Shown in pieces: positions 47,820 through 57,313 of a stretch of 64,000 nucleotides of DNA (positions within the stretch are counted from its first letter, which is position 1; each line of letters begins with the position of its first letter). Under the pieces are notes generated by a model that worked only from the letters and a program-made list of their open reading frames with translations, made no database searches and was not told where the DNA came from. Both the position numbers and the translations under genes were made by a program. This stretch comes from VRUE01 sp963720805 (GTDB lineage: Bacteria > Actinomycetota > Thermoleophilia > Solirubrobacterales > 70-9): the NCBI GenBank assembly GCA_963720805.1, contig CAVRGT010000010.1, forward strand, positions 291,290-355,289, in the 5' to 3' direction.

Positions 47820-47919
47820 TTCGCAAGCGCCCAGACCGCCGTGCCCAGTTTCGGTACGCCAATGGTATGGCAGTTTCTTTGCCCGCAGCCAGATCGTCGC
47901 TACCGTGTTTCCCGTTGAC

Positions 47920-49206
47920 GTGAAGACCAGCTCTTCCGCGGCGCCAGGGTTCCGCCCAGTGCTCTTCGCGATCACCGTTCTCGCAATGTCGCTCCTCGCG
48001 TACATGCCAACCCCTGCCTGCGCAATTCCGGGTGGAACCGGTGAAGCCGCCGTCCCCGCGACCGAAACCGCCGGCGAGACTCCGTTCGACCGCCAGGGGA
48101 TGTGGGTCTGGTACGTCGAGCGCTCCGAGGGCGGCAGCATCGGTCGCATCGTCGCCCGCGCCAAGCGGGCGGGCATCGGCACGCTCTACGTCAAGTCGGG
48201 CGACGCCGGCAGCTACTGGAGCCAGTTCAGCTCCAACCTGGTCAATGCCCTCCACGCCGGTGGACTCGACGTCTGCGCCTGGCAGTTCGTCTACGGCGAC
48301 AACCCGCTGGCCGAGGCCAAGATCGGCGCCGCCGCGGCGCGCCACGGGGCCGACTGCCTGGTGATCGACGCCGAGGCCTCCTACGAAGGCCGCTACGCCG
48401 CGGCCGAAAGCTACATCCGCGCATTGCGCGCCCGCATCGGCGCCGAATTCCCACTCTCGCTCGCCGGCTTCCCCTATGTCGACTACCACCCGGCCTTTCC
48501 CTACTCGGTCTTTTTCGGGCCCGAAGGGGCGACCTTCAACCAGCCGCAGATGTACTGGAAGGCGATCGGCACCTCGGTGCGCACCGTCTTCGAGCACACC
48601 TACCTCTTCAACCGACTCTGGGGCCGGCCGGTCTACCCGATCGGGCAGACCTACGACAACCCCGGCCGGGCCCAGGTCCTGCGCTTCCGCCGCTTCGCCG
48701 CCAGCTACGGCCTGGAGCCGAGCTGGTGGGACTGGCAGGAGACCAACAACGCCGGCTGGGGCGCGCTGGGCTCGACCGCTGCCAATCCGCTGGTCGGCTA
48801 TCGCCCGATCGTTGAACATCCGCTGCTCAAGCGCGGCAATCGCGGCGACCTCGTCGTCTGGGCTCAGGAGCACCTCGTCGGCGCCGGGCAGACGCAGCTT
48901 CCCGTCACCGGTGTCTTCGGCAAGCAGACCTACTCGGCGGTGCGCGCCTTCCAGCTCGCCAACGGCCTGCCGGTCGACGGCGCGATCGGCACCACCACCT
49001 GGTCCCCGCTGCTCAACGCCGAACCGGCGCGGCCGCGCTGGGCGGCGCGACCGGCCAGGGGCCGTACGGGCACCAGCAGCAGGACCAACTCTCCTTTTTC
49101 CGTCTCAGGGACGGAAAATGGGGGGCGGACGCTTCCTGCGCGCCGCCCGATCTCCGCCACGCTTCCCGCCCACGCCTACGAGATAAGGCCGGGTCCCGCT
49201 CCGTGA
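47920..49206 (+). CDS. Secreted glycosidase-like protein with peptidoglycan-binding domain
   Basis: GTG 47920 gives MKTSSSAAPGFRP then an export helix (VLFAITVLAMSLLAYMPTPACA). The main domain looks like a TIM-barrel glycosidase: QGMWVWYVERSEGG, GIGTLYVKSGD, CLVIDAEASYEGRY, FPLSLAGFPYVDYHP, YPIGQTYDN. A PG_binding_1 domain (LVVWAQEHLVGAGQ, AVRAFQLANGLPVDGAIG) follows. The tail from NAEPARP is basic, Pro/Ser-rich and of low complexity, but the next gene's GTG overlaps its stop, so the frame is likely right. A cell-wall-acting role is inferred. Confidence 0.77.
   Translation: MKTSSSAAPGFRPVLFAITVLAMSLLAYMPTPACAIPGGTGEAAVPATETAGETPFDRQGMWVWYVERSEGGSIGRIVARAKRAGIGTLYVKSGDAGSYWSQFSSNLVNALHAGGLDVCAWQFVYGDNPLAEAKIGAAAARHGADCLVIDAEASYEGRYAAAESYIRALRARIGAEFPLSLAGFPYVDYHPAFPYSVFFGPEGATFNQPQMYWKAIGTSVRTVFEHTYLFNRLWGRPVYPIGQTYDNPGRAQVLRFRRFAASYGLEPSWWDWQETNNAGWGALGSTAANPLVGYRPIVEHPLLKRGNRGDLVVWAQEHLVGAGQTQLPVTGVFGKQTYSAVRAFQLANGLPVDGAIGTTTWSPLLNAEPARPRWAARPARGRTGTSSRTNSPFSVSGTENGGRTLPARRPISATLPAHAYEIRPGPAP
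49095..49118 (+). repeat. Short hairpin inside the tail of the PG-binding gene
   Basis: TTTTCCGTC (49096-49104) pairs with GACGGAAAA (49110-49118) over a 5-base loop, within the coding tail. It could pause transcription or be part of a terminator for an older, shorter gene end. Confidence 0.4.
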
Positions 49207-50297
49207 GCGGGCGCCCGGCGGGGGCGCTTGCGGGCATAGCCATGACCTTGCTTCTCCTGGCGGTCCCGGGAGGGGCCGTCGCCGAGCGTCCCAATCCGGG
49301 CGCCGTGCTCGAGGTGCCGTCGCCGGCGGTACCGATGCACGACGTCGTGTTGGGCGAGCCTGGCGCTGCGGCGGCGCAGATATCGGCATCCGCGTCGTCG
49401 CAGCGCTACTCGATCAACGACGGCAGTGGGGCGACGATCGCCGTCTCTGTGACCGAAGCCTGCGCCGAGGTCTGCAACGTCACCGACCCACAGCAGGTCG
49501 CCGACTTCATCGGCACGCTGATCCACGGCCCCGAGGTCAGCCTGCTCACGGTCCAGCTCGACAGCGAATTCCAGCTTGGCTTCGACTGCGGCTTCGGCGC
49601 CGAGGCCTGTTACTTCAGCGGCGAAAACAAGATCGTCATCGGCGGCTATGAAGAAGCCGACGGCGACGGCGCGAGCTTCGACTTCGTGCTCGCCCACGAG
49701 TACGGCCACCACGTCGCCCAGCACCGCGAGATGCCGGCGCCGTTCGGCAGCGCGATCGATTGGGGGACCGAGCGCTGGGCCAGCGCCGAGGGCGTCTGCC
49801 GCGGCCAGCGCAGCGGTCGCCTTTACCCGGGCGATGAGGGCACCCACTACTTCGAGGACCCCGGCGAGGCCTTCGCCGAGGCCTTCGCCCACTACCGCTT
49901 CCCCGACCTCCCGGTCACCTGGCGCTACAGCCCAGCGCTGAAGCCAAATCAGGCCGCCTTCAAGGCGATTCGGGAAGACACCCTCACGCCCTGGCAGGGG
50001 CGGACCAGCTTGACGCTGTCCGGGCACGTTCCGGCCAGGGGGGAGGGCGCAGCCGTCGAGTCCCTGCGCACACCGCTCGACGGATTGGTCAGCCTGCGCC
50101 CAAGCAGTCTGTCCAGGCACGGCTACGAACTGGCCCTTCGTAGCCGTGCCGGCAGGCTCCTGCGCGGCTCCCGCAACGGCCTCGACCCCTCCCACCAGCT
50201 CGACTACACCGTCTGCGGCGAGCACCGCCTCCGCCTCGTCATCACCTCAAACCGCCCCCACGGCGGACCCTTCAGGCTCCAAATCCAGCGACCCTGA
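49203..50297 (+). CDS. Secreted zinc metalloprotease-like protein
   Basis: 364 residues. Signal peptide (AGIAMTLLLLAVPGGAVA). The HExxH zinc site is FVLAHEYGHHVAQHREM, and a downstream EDPGEAFAEAFAHYRF supplies the third ligand glutamate region, a gluzincin-like layout. Four cysteines flank the active domain (ACAEVCN, DCGFGAEACYF). The C-terminal ~100 residues (SLTLSGHVPA, LDYTVCGEHRLRLVI) form a beta-sandwich domain. GTG overlaps the upstream stop, so it is coupled to the PG-binding protein. Confidence 0.82.
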   Translation: MSGRPAGALAGIAMTLLLLAVPGGAVAERPNPGAVLEVPSPAVPMHDVVLGEPGAAAAQISASASSQRYSINDGSGATIAVSVTEACAEVCNVTDPQQVADFIGTLIHGPEVSLLTVQLDSEFQLGFDCGFGAEACYFSGENKIVIGGYEEADGDGASFDFVLAHEYGHHVAQHREMPAPFGSAIDWGTERWASAEGVCRGQRSGRLYPGDEGTHYFEDPGEAFAEAFAHYRFPDLPVTWRYSPALKPNQAAFKAIREDTLTPWQGRTSLTLSGHVPARGEGAAVESLRTPLDGLVSLRPSSLSRHGYELALRSRAGRLLRGSRNGLDPSHQLDYTVCGEHRLRLVITSNRPHGGPFRLQIQRP

Positions 50298-50334
50298 GAT
50301 AATGCCCCCCGGGCGCTAGTCTGCCCTTCCTTCC

Positions 50335-50408
50335 GGGGGCGTAGCTCAGCTGGTTAGAGCGCTGGCCTGTCACGCCAGAGGTCGCGGGTTCGAGTCCCGT
50401 CGCTCCCG
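50335..50408 (+). tRNA. tRNA-Asp (anticodon GTC), integration target
   Basis: 74-base cloverleaf: acceptor GGGGGCG/CGCTCCC, anticodon stem CTGGC/GCCAG with loop CTGTCAC (anticodon GTC), T-arm GCGGGTTCGAGTCCCGT, discriminator G; CCA not encoded. The 3' end abuts a serine recombinase gene that reads antisense into it, so it is the likely insertion site of the element to its right. Confidence 0.97.
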
Positions 50409-51930
50409 CTATTGACACCTGCCGCATGGTTATGCGGTTTGGTGGCTTTCTTGCGGGTTTGACCACCCCCGCCCTTGCTCCCGCGATTGACACCCGTGCG
50501 TAGCTGGGCGACCTCGTCGGCGAGCTTGAAGTAGCGCAGGAACGGCTCGCGCGGCTTGACCGCGACGATCTGGCCCTCGTCCTGCCAGACGCGGTCGAAG
50601 AGCGAGGCGATCAGCTTGCGCCGCTCCGCGGCCTTCGGCTCGACCTCCCAGAAGCGGGCGAAGTCGCGCAGGATCGCATCGGCGCGCTCGATCTGGGGAT
50701 CGAGCGGCGGGCCGATCCGCTCCAGCTCCTCTGCGATGGCCTGGCAGCGCATCTCGTATTCGTCTTTGGTCAGGTCGCCCATCACGTAGAGCTCGCGCAG
50801 TCGTTCGAGCTGGCCGCCCAGCTCTTTGCGCCGTGCGCCATCGCCGCCCTCTCGCTTGGCGGCCTGGCGCAGCGAGGCGAGCACCACAGCCCGCAGCTCC
50901 TCGTCGGGCTGGAAGCCGCGCAGCCACTCGACGATCTGCGCCTCCAGCGGTTCGGCCTTGGTGATCGGCTGCTCGCACTCGCCGCCGTAGCGGCGGGTCG
51001 AGCACATGTAGCGACGGACCTGCGGGGTCGAGCCCTTCTGACCGTGCATGCGCGCGTCGCAGCGCTCGCAGTAGAGGAGCTTGCGCAGCAGGTACTCCTC
51101 CGAGGGCCGGCCCGGTTTGACACCCGCGCCCGCCAGGTCCGCATCTGCTGGACCCGGTCGAACAGCTCCTCGGAGACGAGCGGCTCGTGCAGCCCCTTGA
51201 TCGAGCGGTCCTTGCTGCGCATGCCGGTGACGTAGCCGCAGTAGGCGGCGTTCAAGAGCATGTCGCGCACGGTGTCCTTCCCGAACGCCCGCTCGCGGCT
51301 CGTCCGCGCGCCCTTGGCGTTGAGCCAGGCGGCCATCGTGCGGTCGGACTCCTGCCCGGTCGAGTATCGCTCGAAAAGTTCGCGCACCAGCGGCGCCCGC
51401 TCGGAGTCGGGGACGGCGAGGCCGGAGTCGTGGTCGCGCACATAGCCCCAGGGGAGCTGGCCGAGCAGGTGGCCCTGGCGGGCCTTCTCGCGCAGGCCGG
51501 TGCGGGTCCAGAAGGAGAGCGAGACCGAGTAGTACTCGTCGAACATCTCGTGGATCGACTCGGCGAGGAAGGCCGAGGGGTCGGTCGGGTCCTCGCCCAT
51601 CGGCTGGGTGACCGAGACGACGCGGATGCCGAGCCGCTCGCGCAGCAGTTGCTTGTAGTGGCGGGCCTCGACCTGGTTTCGGGCGAAGCGGGAGGTGTGG
51701 TAGACGAGGACGACGTCGAAGCGCTGCTCGGCGGCGTCGGACATCAGCCTCTGGAACTGCGGTCGGGCGTCGGCCTTGCGCCAGCCGGAGTGGAAGTCGG
51801 AGTACTCCTCGCCGAGCTCGAGGCCGTTCTCGGCGGCGAACTTGCGGATCTGCTCGCGCTGGGCGTCGGGGGAGAAGCCCTGGCCCTGCTCCTCGGTCGA
51901 CTCGCGGATGTAGGCGACCGCGCGTGGCAT
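50354..51930 (-). CDS. Large serine recombinase (integrase), frame broken near 51125
   Basis: MPRAVAYIRESTEEQGQGFS holds the catalytic Ser11 in Y-x-R-x-S, VLVYHTSRFARNQVEA the conserved arginines, then the recombinase domain (LPWGYVRDHDSGL, AYCGYVTGMRSKD). A zinc ribbon (YCERCDARMHGQK, CSTRRYGGECEQ) and a coiled coil (RKELGGQLERLRELYVMGDL) follow after an indel near 51125. The frame then runs through an Arg/Lys/Gly tail and stops at 50354, inside tRNA-Asp in antisense. It should integrate and excise the element; a directionality factor is not obvious. Confidence 0.92.
50402..50494. repeat. 18-bp direct repeat at the tRNA-Asp end (possible att core)
   Basis: GCTCCCGCTATTGACACC at 50402-50419 recurs as GCTCCCGCGATTGACACC at 50477-50494 (17 of 18 bases). 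The first copy covers the last 7 bases of tRNA-Asp. Both copies are inside the recombinase frame on the minus strand and encode GVN-S/R-GS. The repeat could be a duplicated attachment core from two insertion events. Confidence 0.55.
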
Positions 51931-51937
51931 CGGCGTC

Positions 51938-52132
51938 TCAGCGCTCTTCGTCGGCACTTTGCCTGCCGCGTCGCAGCCACCAGTCGCAGAACCAGCGCGC
52001 GAACGCCTCGATCTCGGGGTGGAGTGGGGGGTTGCTGTCATGATCGCCTCCTCGGTTCCTGGTCCGCTCGGGCCATCGGCCGCTGCCTGCCGGCGACGCC
52101 GGCTCCGTCGCTTCGGACACGTTTAGCTCCAC
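51938..52132 (-). CDS. Small protein upstream of the recombinase
   Basis: 64 residues from ATG 52132; ends 8 bases before the recombinase start. The C-terminal half, EIEAFARWFCDWWLRRGRQS, is Trp/Arg-rich and helical. I do not recognise it. Position next to an integrase makes a recombination directionality factor conceivable, but the sequence does not show a helix-turn-helix. Confidence 0.4.
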   Translation of the reverse strand: MELNVSEATEPASPAGSGRWPERTRNRGGDHDSNPPLHPEIEAFARWFCDWWLRRGRQSADEER

Positions 52133-52192
52133 GTGCCCGAGATCTCAACAGGGTTGCCCGATCGGCCTGCCGCGGCGGGCGGGAAGCCCCGG

Positions 52193-53095
52193 TCATCGCT
52201 GCTTCTCCTTGGCTCCCCGACCGTCGCCGCCGAGCCAGTCAACCGCGCGACTCGGGTCGCGGGCGTCGAAGAAGATCGGCGCGGAGGGGCCTTTCCGCTG
52301 CAGGTCATCGAGCAGGCAGATCGAGATCCCGACCTCGGGCGTGCGTGAGAACCGCGGGTCGCTGCGCAGCAAGGCGAGGACGGTGGAGCGGCGGCGCTCA
52401 AGTGCTGCCCTTCGCCCGCCGGTCAGCACGCAGTGGACGGGAGGGAAGAACGGATAGAGCGAGCGCCACAGCGGTTCGCCATCGGAGCCACCGAGCCGGT
52501 ACAGCTCTGCGTAGCGCGCCAGCTCGGCGGCGAGCCGGTCGACGGTGAGCGTGGCGCGGTCGATCTCCAGAAAGCGCTGCTCGATCGCGACCCCGCCCTC
52601 CTCGATCCGCAGGTAGGTGAAGACCGCGTCGGCGATCAGCCTGCGTCGGCGCCGGCCCCGCCCGCGCGAGAGGCGATGGGAGACCTCGTGGCGCCAGGCA
52701 AAGGGACCGAAATCGTCGCCGCGCTCGCGAGCCGCTTCCATGAAGCAGATCGCCGAGTCGTTGACGGCGAGCGTGTGGGCCTGAAGCGGCCCGGCCGCCT
52801 CCTCGGCGCCGATCAGGCGCGGCTCGCCGTCCAGCACGCCAGCCTTCCGCGCCAGCCTCGCCCCCAGCTCGGTCACGTGCCAGAGGCGGCGGTGGGAGCG
52901 AGGCGACTGCACGTAGCCGGCGAGCCCGGCCTGGCCCAGCCGCGCCAGCAGCCTCTGCACCCAGCGCTCGCCGCGGCCCGGGAGGTGTATCGCGCGAACC
53001 TGGGCGGTGGAGAGCACGCGATGCTGGGCGAGCGAGGCGGTCACCTCGATCCCCGCCTCGGTGAGAGCGTCCTGGACGCTCGCGGGCTTGCTCAC
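52193..53095 (-). CDS. Replication-relaxation (relaxase-like) protein
   Basis: 300 residues. A winged-helix N-terminus (AEIGIEV-like start, ASLAQHRVLSTAQVRAIHL, WVQRLLARLGQAGLAGYVQS, LWHVTELGARLARK) is followed by AHTLAVNDSAICFMEAARE, RLIADAVFTYLRIEEGG and EQRFLEIDRATLTVDRLAAEL, the nuclease-like core seen in replication-relaxation proteins of actinobacterial plasmids and integrative elements. It probably starts DNA processing at oriT or the replication origin. GTG overlaps the stop of the coupling ATPase gene (GTGA). Confidence 0.78.
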   Translation of the reverse strand: MSKPASVQDALTEAGIEVTASLAQHRVLSTAQVRAIHLPGRGERWVQRLLARLGQAGLAGYVQSPRSHRRLWHVTELGARLARKAGVLDGEPRLIGAEEAAGPLQAHTLAVNDSAICFMEAARERGDDFGPFAWRHEVSHRLSRGRGRRRRRLIADAVFTYLRIEEGGVAIEQRFLEIDRATLTVDRLAAELARYAELYRLGGSDGEPLWRSLYPFFPPVHCVLTGGRRAALERRRSTVLALLRSDPRFSRTPEVGISICLLDDLQRKGPSAPIFFDARDPSRAVDWLGGDGRGAKEKQR

Positions 53096-55733
53096 TGCTT
53101 CGGCCTCGTTCCGCCGGGCACCCAGAGCCTCGGCTGCTCGGTCGCCGCTTCCTTCTCGCCGGAGTCCGCCGACGCCGGGGTTTCGGGCGCCGACCCCTTG
53201 GCCTTCGCGGACTTCCGGCGTCGCTCCGTCAGCTCGGCCAGGATGCGCTCGTCGAGCGTCTCCAGGTGCCGGGTCACCTCGGCGGCCTCGGTCTGTGACA
53301 CGGCCCCGCCGAGCGGCACTCCGCTCCCGGCAGCAGGTAGCTCGGCGACGTCCTCGACCCTGATCCCCTCCAGCGCGAAGGGCTCGCTCAGCTCGCCGCG
53401 GTCGGTGACCTGGGCGATGAAATGAAAGCGCCGCAGGCGGGTCAGTGCCGCCGGGTCGGGCTTGCCCGCCCACTCCTTGGTCACGAGGGCCGCCGCGCGG
53501 GAGTTCATCGTCGTGGCGAGCAGGTGCGAGCGGTTGGTGGCGAGCGCGGTCAGCGTCTGCGGGTTCAGCCGCTCGGGGTTCTGGTTCAGCACGACGGCCC
53601 GCAGGCCGAACTTCGCGCTCTGCTCCAGCAGCGCCGCGAGGTTGCCCGAGGCGACGCTGTCGTAGGTCTGCACCTCGTCGAGGAAGACCCAGAAGGGCTT
53701 GCGCTCCGACCCGCGCCCCTTCCCCGCGTGCAGCAGGTCGAAGAGCAGCAGGTTGGCGACCAATCGCTCGTGGACATCGCTCGATCCGGGATGGGCGAGG
53801 ACGATCAAGCCCTCGTCCATCGCCTCGCGCGCCCGGTAGGTGCTTTGGCTCTGGCCGAGCAGTGCCGTGATCGGGGTTGAGCCCGAGAGGCGGTCGACCA
53901 GGTTGGTGATCGGCGTGATCGCCTCCTCGGAGAGGCGCGGGAAGCGCTCGGTCCAGAACGCCTGGGCTGAGGAAGGGCAGGAAGGGCAGCACCGCCTCGC
54001 GCCAGCGCTCGCTGGAGAGCAGCGGCAGCAGCTGAAAGATCGTCGGGCAGAGCTCGGGCGGCAGGACGCGGGCAACGTGGGCCAGCGCCCGCGTCGCCTG
54101 CGTGGTCAGGTTGATCGCCCGCGTCGACTGATCGCCCCACTGCAGGGTCGAGGCGAAGGCGCCGACGATCGCCGCCACCCGCGACTCGACTTCCGCGGCA
54201 TCTCTCGCCGCCCAACTCGAAGAGGTTCCAGCCGGGCAGCTCCCAAGCTCCGCTTTCGCTGACGTCGATCTCGACCACCCGGCTCGCCACGGCGGGCTCG
54301 GCCAGGTAGGGCTTGATCCGCTCGAGCGCGTCGCCGTGGGGATCGAGGAAGAGGCCGCCGCTGCCGGAGCGGACCAGGTGGACGAACTGGGCAATCGCCG
54401 TCTCGGTCTTGCCGTAGCGGCTGCGGCCGGCGATGTAGGTGAAGAAGGTGTCGGCGGTGCGGGCGCCGACGATGCGCTTGCCGTGCTCACCGCTGACCTT
54501 GCCCAGCGGGATCAGGTCGGCTCGGCCTTCCTCGAAGATCGGCAGCGAGGGCGCCGCCGGCAGCAGCGTGCCCGAGCGCACGACGTTGGTCGAGACGCAG
54601 TGGGCGCTCGGCGGCTTCAGGAACCCCGCGACCTCACGGGCGGTGAGGACCGAGCGCTCCGCCGGGCGGTGAAGGCCGGTGGCGAGGCGGCGGTCGAAGC
54701 CGCGCCGCCGGGTCGGGAAGTCCGAGCCGAAGAAGACGACCTCGCCCGCCCCGATGCCCGAGGGGCGCAGCCAGTTGTGGGAGCGCAGCGGCTCGAAGGC
54801 GGCGAGCAGGAGCTGCATCGCGAGCTTCGCGCGCGGCTTCTCGGCCGCTTCGGCGCAGAGCAGTACCTGTGCCTCATACAGCGGCTCCGATCCCCGCAGC
54901 TTTGCGTCGAGCGCCTGGCCGACCATGCGTCGCTCCAAGAGGGCCGTCGGGTCGCTCTTGCCGCGTCGCGGCCGTTCGTTGTTGAGAATCTCCGTCAGGC
55001 TGCGCTTCTCGCCGTGCAGACGCTTGGCCTGTCGTTTCAGCCTTGCCCGCAGGCGGGCGCGGTGCAACCCGGCAGTCGGCAGCAGGTCGACGCAGACGCT
55101 GACCTGCTCGCCGTGCTCTGCCCTCAGCGAGGCCATCGCCGCGGCGAAGGGCTGGAGCGGATCGGGGTCGAGAGCGAGCTGAGCCAGCGGTTCGATGCTC
55201 GGGCGGGCGAGCACCAGCTCGGTCCGCAGCCGGACCGGCTGCTCCGGCTGCGCAGGCAGCACCTCGGCGACTTCGCGCAGCTCGACACCCTCGTAATCGC
55301 GCAGCGCCGTCCGCAGCAGCTCGTGCGAGCGGGCTGGGACTTCGAGCAGATAGACGAGGCGCCCTTTCCGGTCGTTGGTCAGTCGCACGCGCAGGGCGCG
55401 GGCGCGGCGGTCGAACCAGCCGCGCAAGCTGCGATCGCTGCGCGCCAGCTCGGCGGCGAAGCGCTGCACCGCCTCGGCTTTCGGGTCGAACTCATCGGCC
55501 GGCACCACGGCCACGGCGGTTCGCGTCGCCAGCGTGCGGCGCGTGGCGCGGAAGCGCTGTGGAGCCAGCGCGGAGGCGATAGCGATGGCGCCGAGAGCGA
55601 GGGGCGCGAGCGAGGCCGCGGAGGCCACCAGGTGAGCGGGATGGATGCTCGATGCGGCATGCACGATCACGGCGATGACGAGCAGCGCGAAGAGCGCCAG
55701 CATCGGCCTCGGATCGCGAGGATCGACGCCCAT
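53092..55733 (-). CDS. VirD4/TraD-like conjugative coupling ATPase, frame broken near 54215 and 53970
   Basis: ATG 55733. Two or three N-terminal membrane helices (LALFALLVIAVIVHAAS, HLVASAASLAPLALGAIAIA), a long alpha/beta domain, then Walker A in YIAGRSRYGKTETAIAQ, GGLFLDPHGDALERI, and Walker B FWVFLDEVQTYDS. ALATNRSHLLATTMNSRAA and the sensor-like RFHFIAQVTDRG complete the motor. It would bring the relaxase-DNA complex to a secretion pore. The C-terminus is acidic/Pro-rich. Two indels break the frame. It is coupled to the relaxase gene downstream. Confidence 0.83.
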
Positions 55734-56090
55734 CACGCGCCGACCTTTGGGTGAGGTAGGTATGTCGGCAAAACGCCGGGGCCGCGATCGCCGCTGCGGT
55801 GCGGGAGAGCGCCGATCTCGGCGCATTTCGTCCCGACCCGAGGACCAACCGCAGGGTCGACCCCACGCCCGGCCTCTCGCTCGACCGCTGGCCGGTTGCC
55901 GCTGCTCGCCCTGTTCGCTGCCTTCTCCACCACCACTACAGAGCAGGCAGCGGCAAAAGTGGACAGTGATTCGCGGCGATTTTTAGATTCGGCTCTCACA
56001 TAACTACAGAGCGGCGAGTAACGAAAGTGGACCCCCTTATGTGACGAATCCGACGTTTTGCCAGCCCTCTCAGGCTGGATTTCGTGGTGC
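55734..56090. promoter_or_regulatory. Intergenic regulatory region with a 30-bp direct repeat
   Basis: No gene seen. ACTACAGAGC - 11 bases - AAAGTGGAC occurs at 55935-55964 and again at 56003-56032, 68 bases apart. On the minus strand each reads as a promoter-like pair ahead of the coupling ATPase gene. GGCAAAACGCCGG (55767-55779) and CCGACGTTTTGCC (56050-56062) form an inverted repeat around the region. Candidates are operators for the adjacent Xre regulators, tandem promoters, or an origin of transfer. Confidence 0.5.
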
Positions 56091-56489
56091 TCATACCTCT
56101 CTGTCGGACGAAGAGAGGTTTTTGCGCCGCGGATTTCGGGGTGCCGTCGCGGTGGCCTTGGCAGCGCTACCGGGAATGCCCGGCGCATCCTCGGACACGA
56201 GGTACTCCGCCGGTCCGGAGTGCTCGACCCAGCCGGGTCTCCAGGTGACGCCGTTGACGAGGTCGCCGACCGAGGTCGAGTAGGTACCGGCGAGGCGAAC
56301 CAGGACGTCGAGGGTCGGGATGTATTCGCCGCTCTCGATCTTGTCGAGTCGCGAGCGGGTGAGGGCGGCGCGCTTGGCAGCCTCCTTCTGGTCGAGGCCG
56401 GCCAGCTCACGGCCGCGGTAGACGTTGTCCGCGAAGCGAGCAAGCGCCTTGAACGGAAACGGCGTCTTCGATCGCGAACCCGCCGTCAT
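56091..56489 (-). CDS. Xre-family transcriptional regulator
   Basis: 132 residues from ATG 56489. A Cro/CI helix-turn-helix: FADNVYRGRELAGLDQKEAA, KRAALTRSRLDKIESGEYIP, DVLVRLAGTYSTSVGDLVNG. The tail PGWVEHSGPAEYLVSEDAP and a basic C-terminus follow. It overlaps the stop of the next Xre gene upstream (ATGA), so the two regulators are made together. Likely controls transfer genes of the element through the direct repeats at 55935-56032. Confidence 0.85.
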   Translation of the reverse strand: MTAGSRSKTPFPFKALARFADNVYRGRELAGLDQKEAAKRAALTRSRLDKIESGEYIPTLDVLVRLAGTYSTSVGDLVNGVTWRPGWVEHSGPAEYLVSEDAPGIPGSAAKATATAPRNPRRKNLSSSDREV

Positions 56490-56858
56490 CGCGAGCCGTT
56501 CGGAGTCTCGACAGCGGCCGGGTTGACCCGATCCTTGTCGGGCCTCTCTGGCCCTTGGCCGTTCCGCTCGACCACCTCCCACGACCCGGGCACGACGATC
56601 TCGTAGCCGGGCCGCCACTCCAGCCCGGCGACGAGATCATTGAGCGGCACGCCGAGACTGCCGGCGATACGCAGCGCCGTGTCGACGCGCGGCATCCGCT
56701 CGCCGCGCTCCAACAGGCTCACCTCGGTGCGGTGGATCGAGGCGCGGAAGCTCAGCTCTTCCTGGGAGCACGGCGAGCGCGCCAGACTGGCGGCTCCCTC
56801 GGTGCGCCGGTGCGAGCGCGCCAGGTTCTGGCCGAACTGGCGCGCGGAGCTTCTGCAT
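56486..56858 (-). CDS. Second Xre-family regulator, N-terminus uncertain
   Basis: The C-terminal 90 residues are clear: ARSPCSQEELSFRASIHRTE, VSLLERGERMPRVDTALRIA, GSLGVPLNDLVAGLEWRPGY. It resembles its downstream partner (both end the domain in DLV-G--WRPG), so they are likely duplicates. The start is obscured by an indel near 56840; ATG 56858 (MQKLRAP) is my choice. Alternative frames extend up to 57112. Confidence 0.7.
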
Positions 56859-56859
56859 C

Positions 56860-57081
56860 TCCTCGGTCGGGCGGAGCGGCGAGTAGGTCGCGGAGCCCGG
56901 GGTCGGCCACCGGGAACTCGATCTCCATGACGCGAAGGCGTGCCACCTCCAACGCGCACCTGCGGTTTCTCGAGGCGCCGAGGCAGGTGCCCGTGGCGAC
57001 CGACCAGCGGACGCCCGCGTGCCTCTGCTGTGGCCTGCGCCTCGGCCCTCGGAAACCGCAGGTGCAACTCGTCCGGCTCAT
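56860..57081 (-). other. Unresolved stretch with a 14-bp inverted repeat
   Basis: From ATG 57081, which overlaps the winged-helix gene's stop, a short Cys/Arg-rich frame runs (MSRTSCTCGFRG, then LRVMEIEFPVADPGLRDLLA). Another frame over the same DNA joins the Xre gene. I cannot tell which is used. GCACCTGCGGTTTC (56956-56969) and GAAACCGCAGGTGC (57052-57065) form a perfect inverted repeat 82 bases apart across it. Confidence 0.35.
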
Positions 57082-57313
57082 CTCTCCTTGGCGTCCTTGA
57101 GGACGTAGGCACGCGGACGCTTCTTGGCCTGGCGCACCTTTTCGTCCTTCGCCAGCCGCACGAGGCAGTTGGCGATCGCGCCAGCCGAGCGCTGGATGCC
57201 CTTGCCGATCGCCGTGGCGGTCAGCGGACCGTCGTCCTTGTGCTGGCCAGGTAGGAGAGCACGAGGCCGTCCAGCTCTCCGGGTCGCAGGCGCTTCGCCT
57301 TCGCGGCGGTCAC
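57078..57313 (-). CDS. Small winged-helix DNA-binding protein, frame broken near 57240
   Basis: GTG 57313 overlaps the stop of the upstream gene (GTGA). LRPGELDGLVLSYLA, then after one missing base DGPLTATAIGKGIQRSAGAI, ANCLVRLAKDEKVRQAKKRP and RAYVLKD: a MarR/GntR-like winged helix of about 78 residues. Such proteins are common on actinobacterial integrative elements as regulators. Stop TGA at 57078-57080. Confidence 0.65.

Noticed and set aside
50354..50493. Short minus-strand frame with GATGLEPATSGVTGQRSN
   Set aside because: Antisense tRNA-Asp artefact in a frame other than that of the recombinase.
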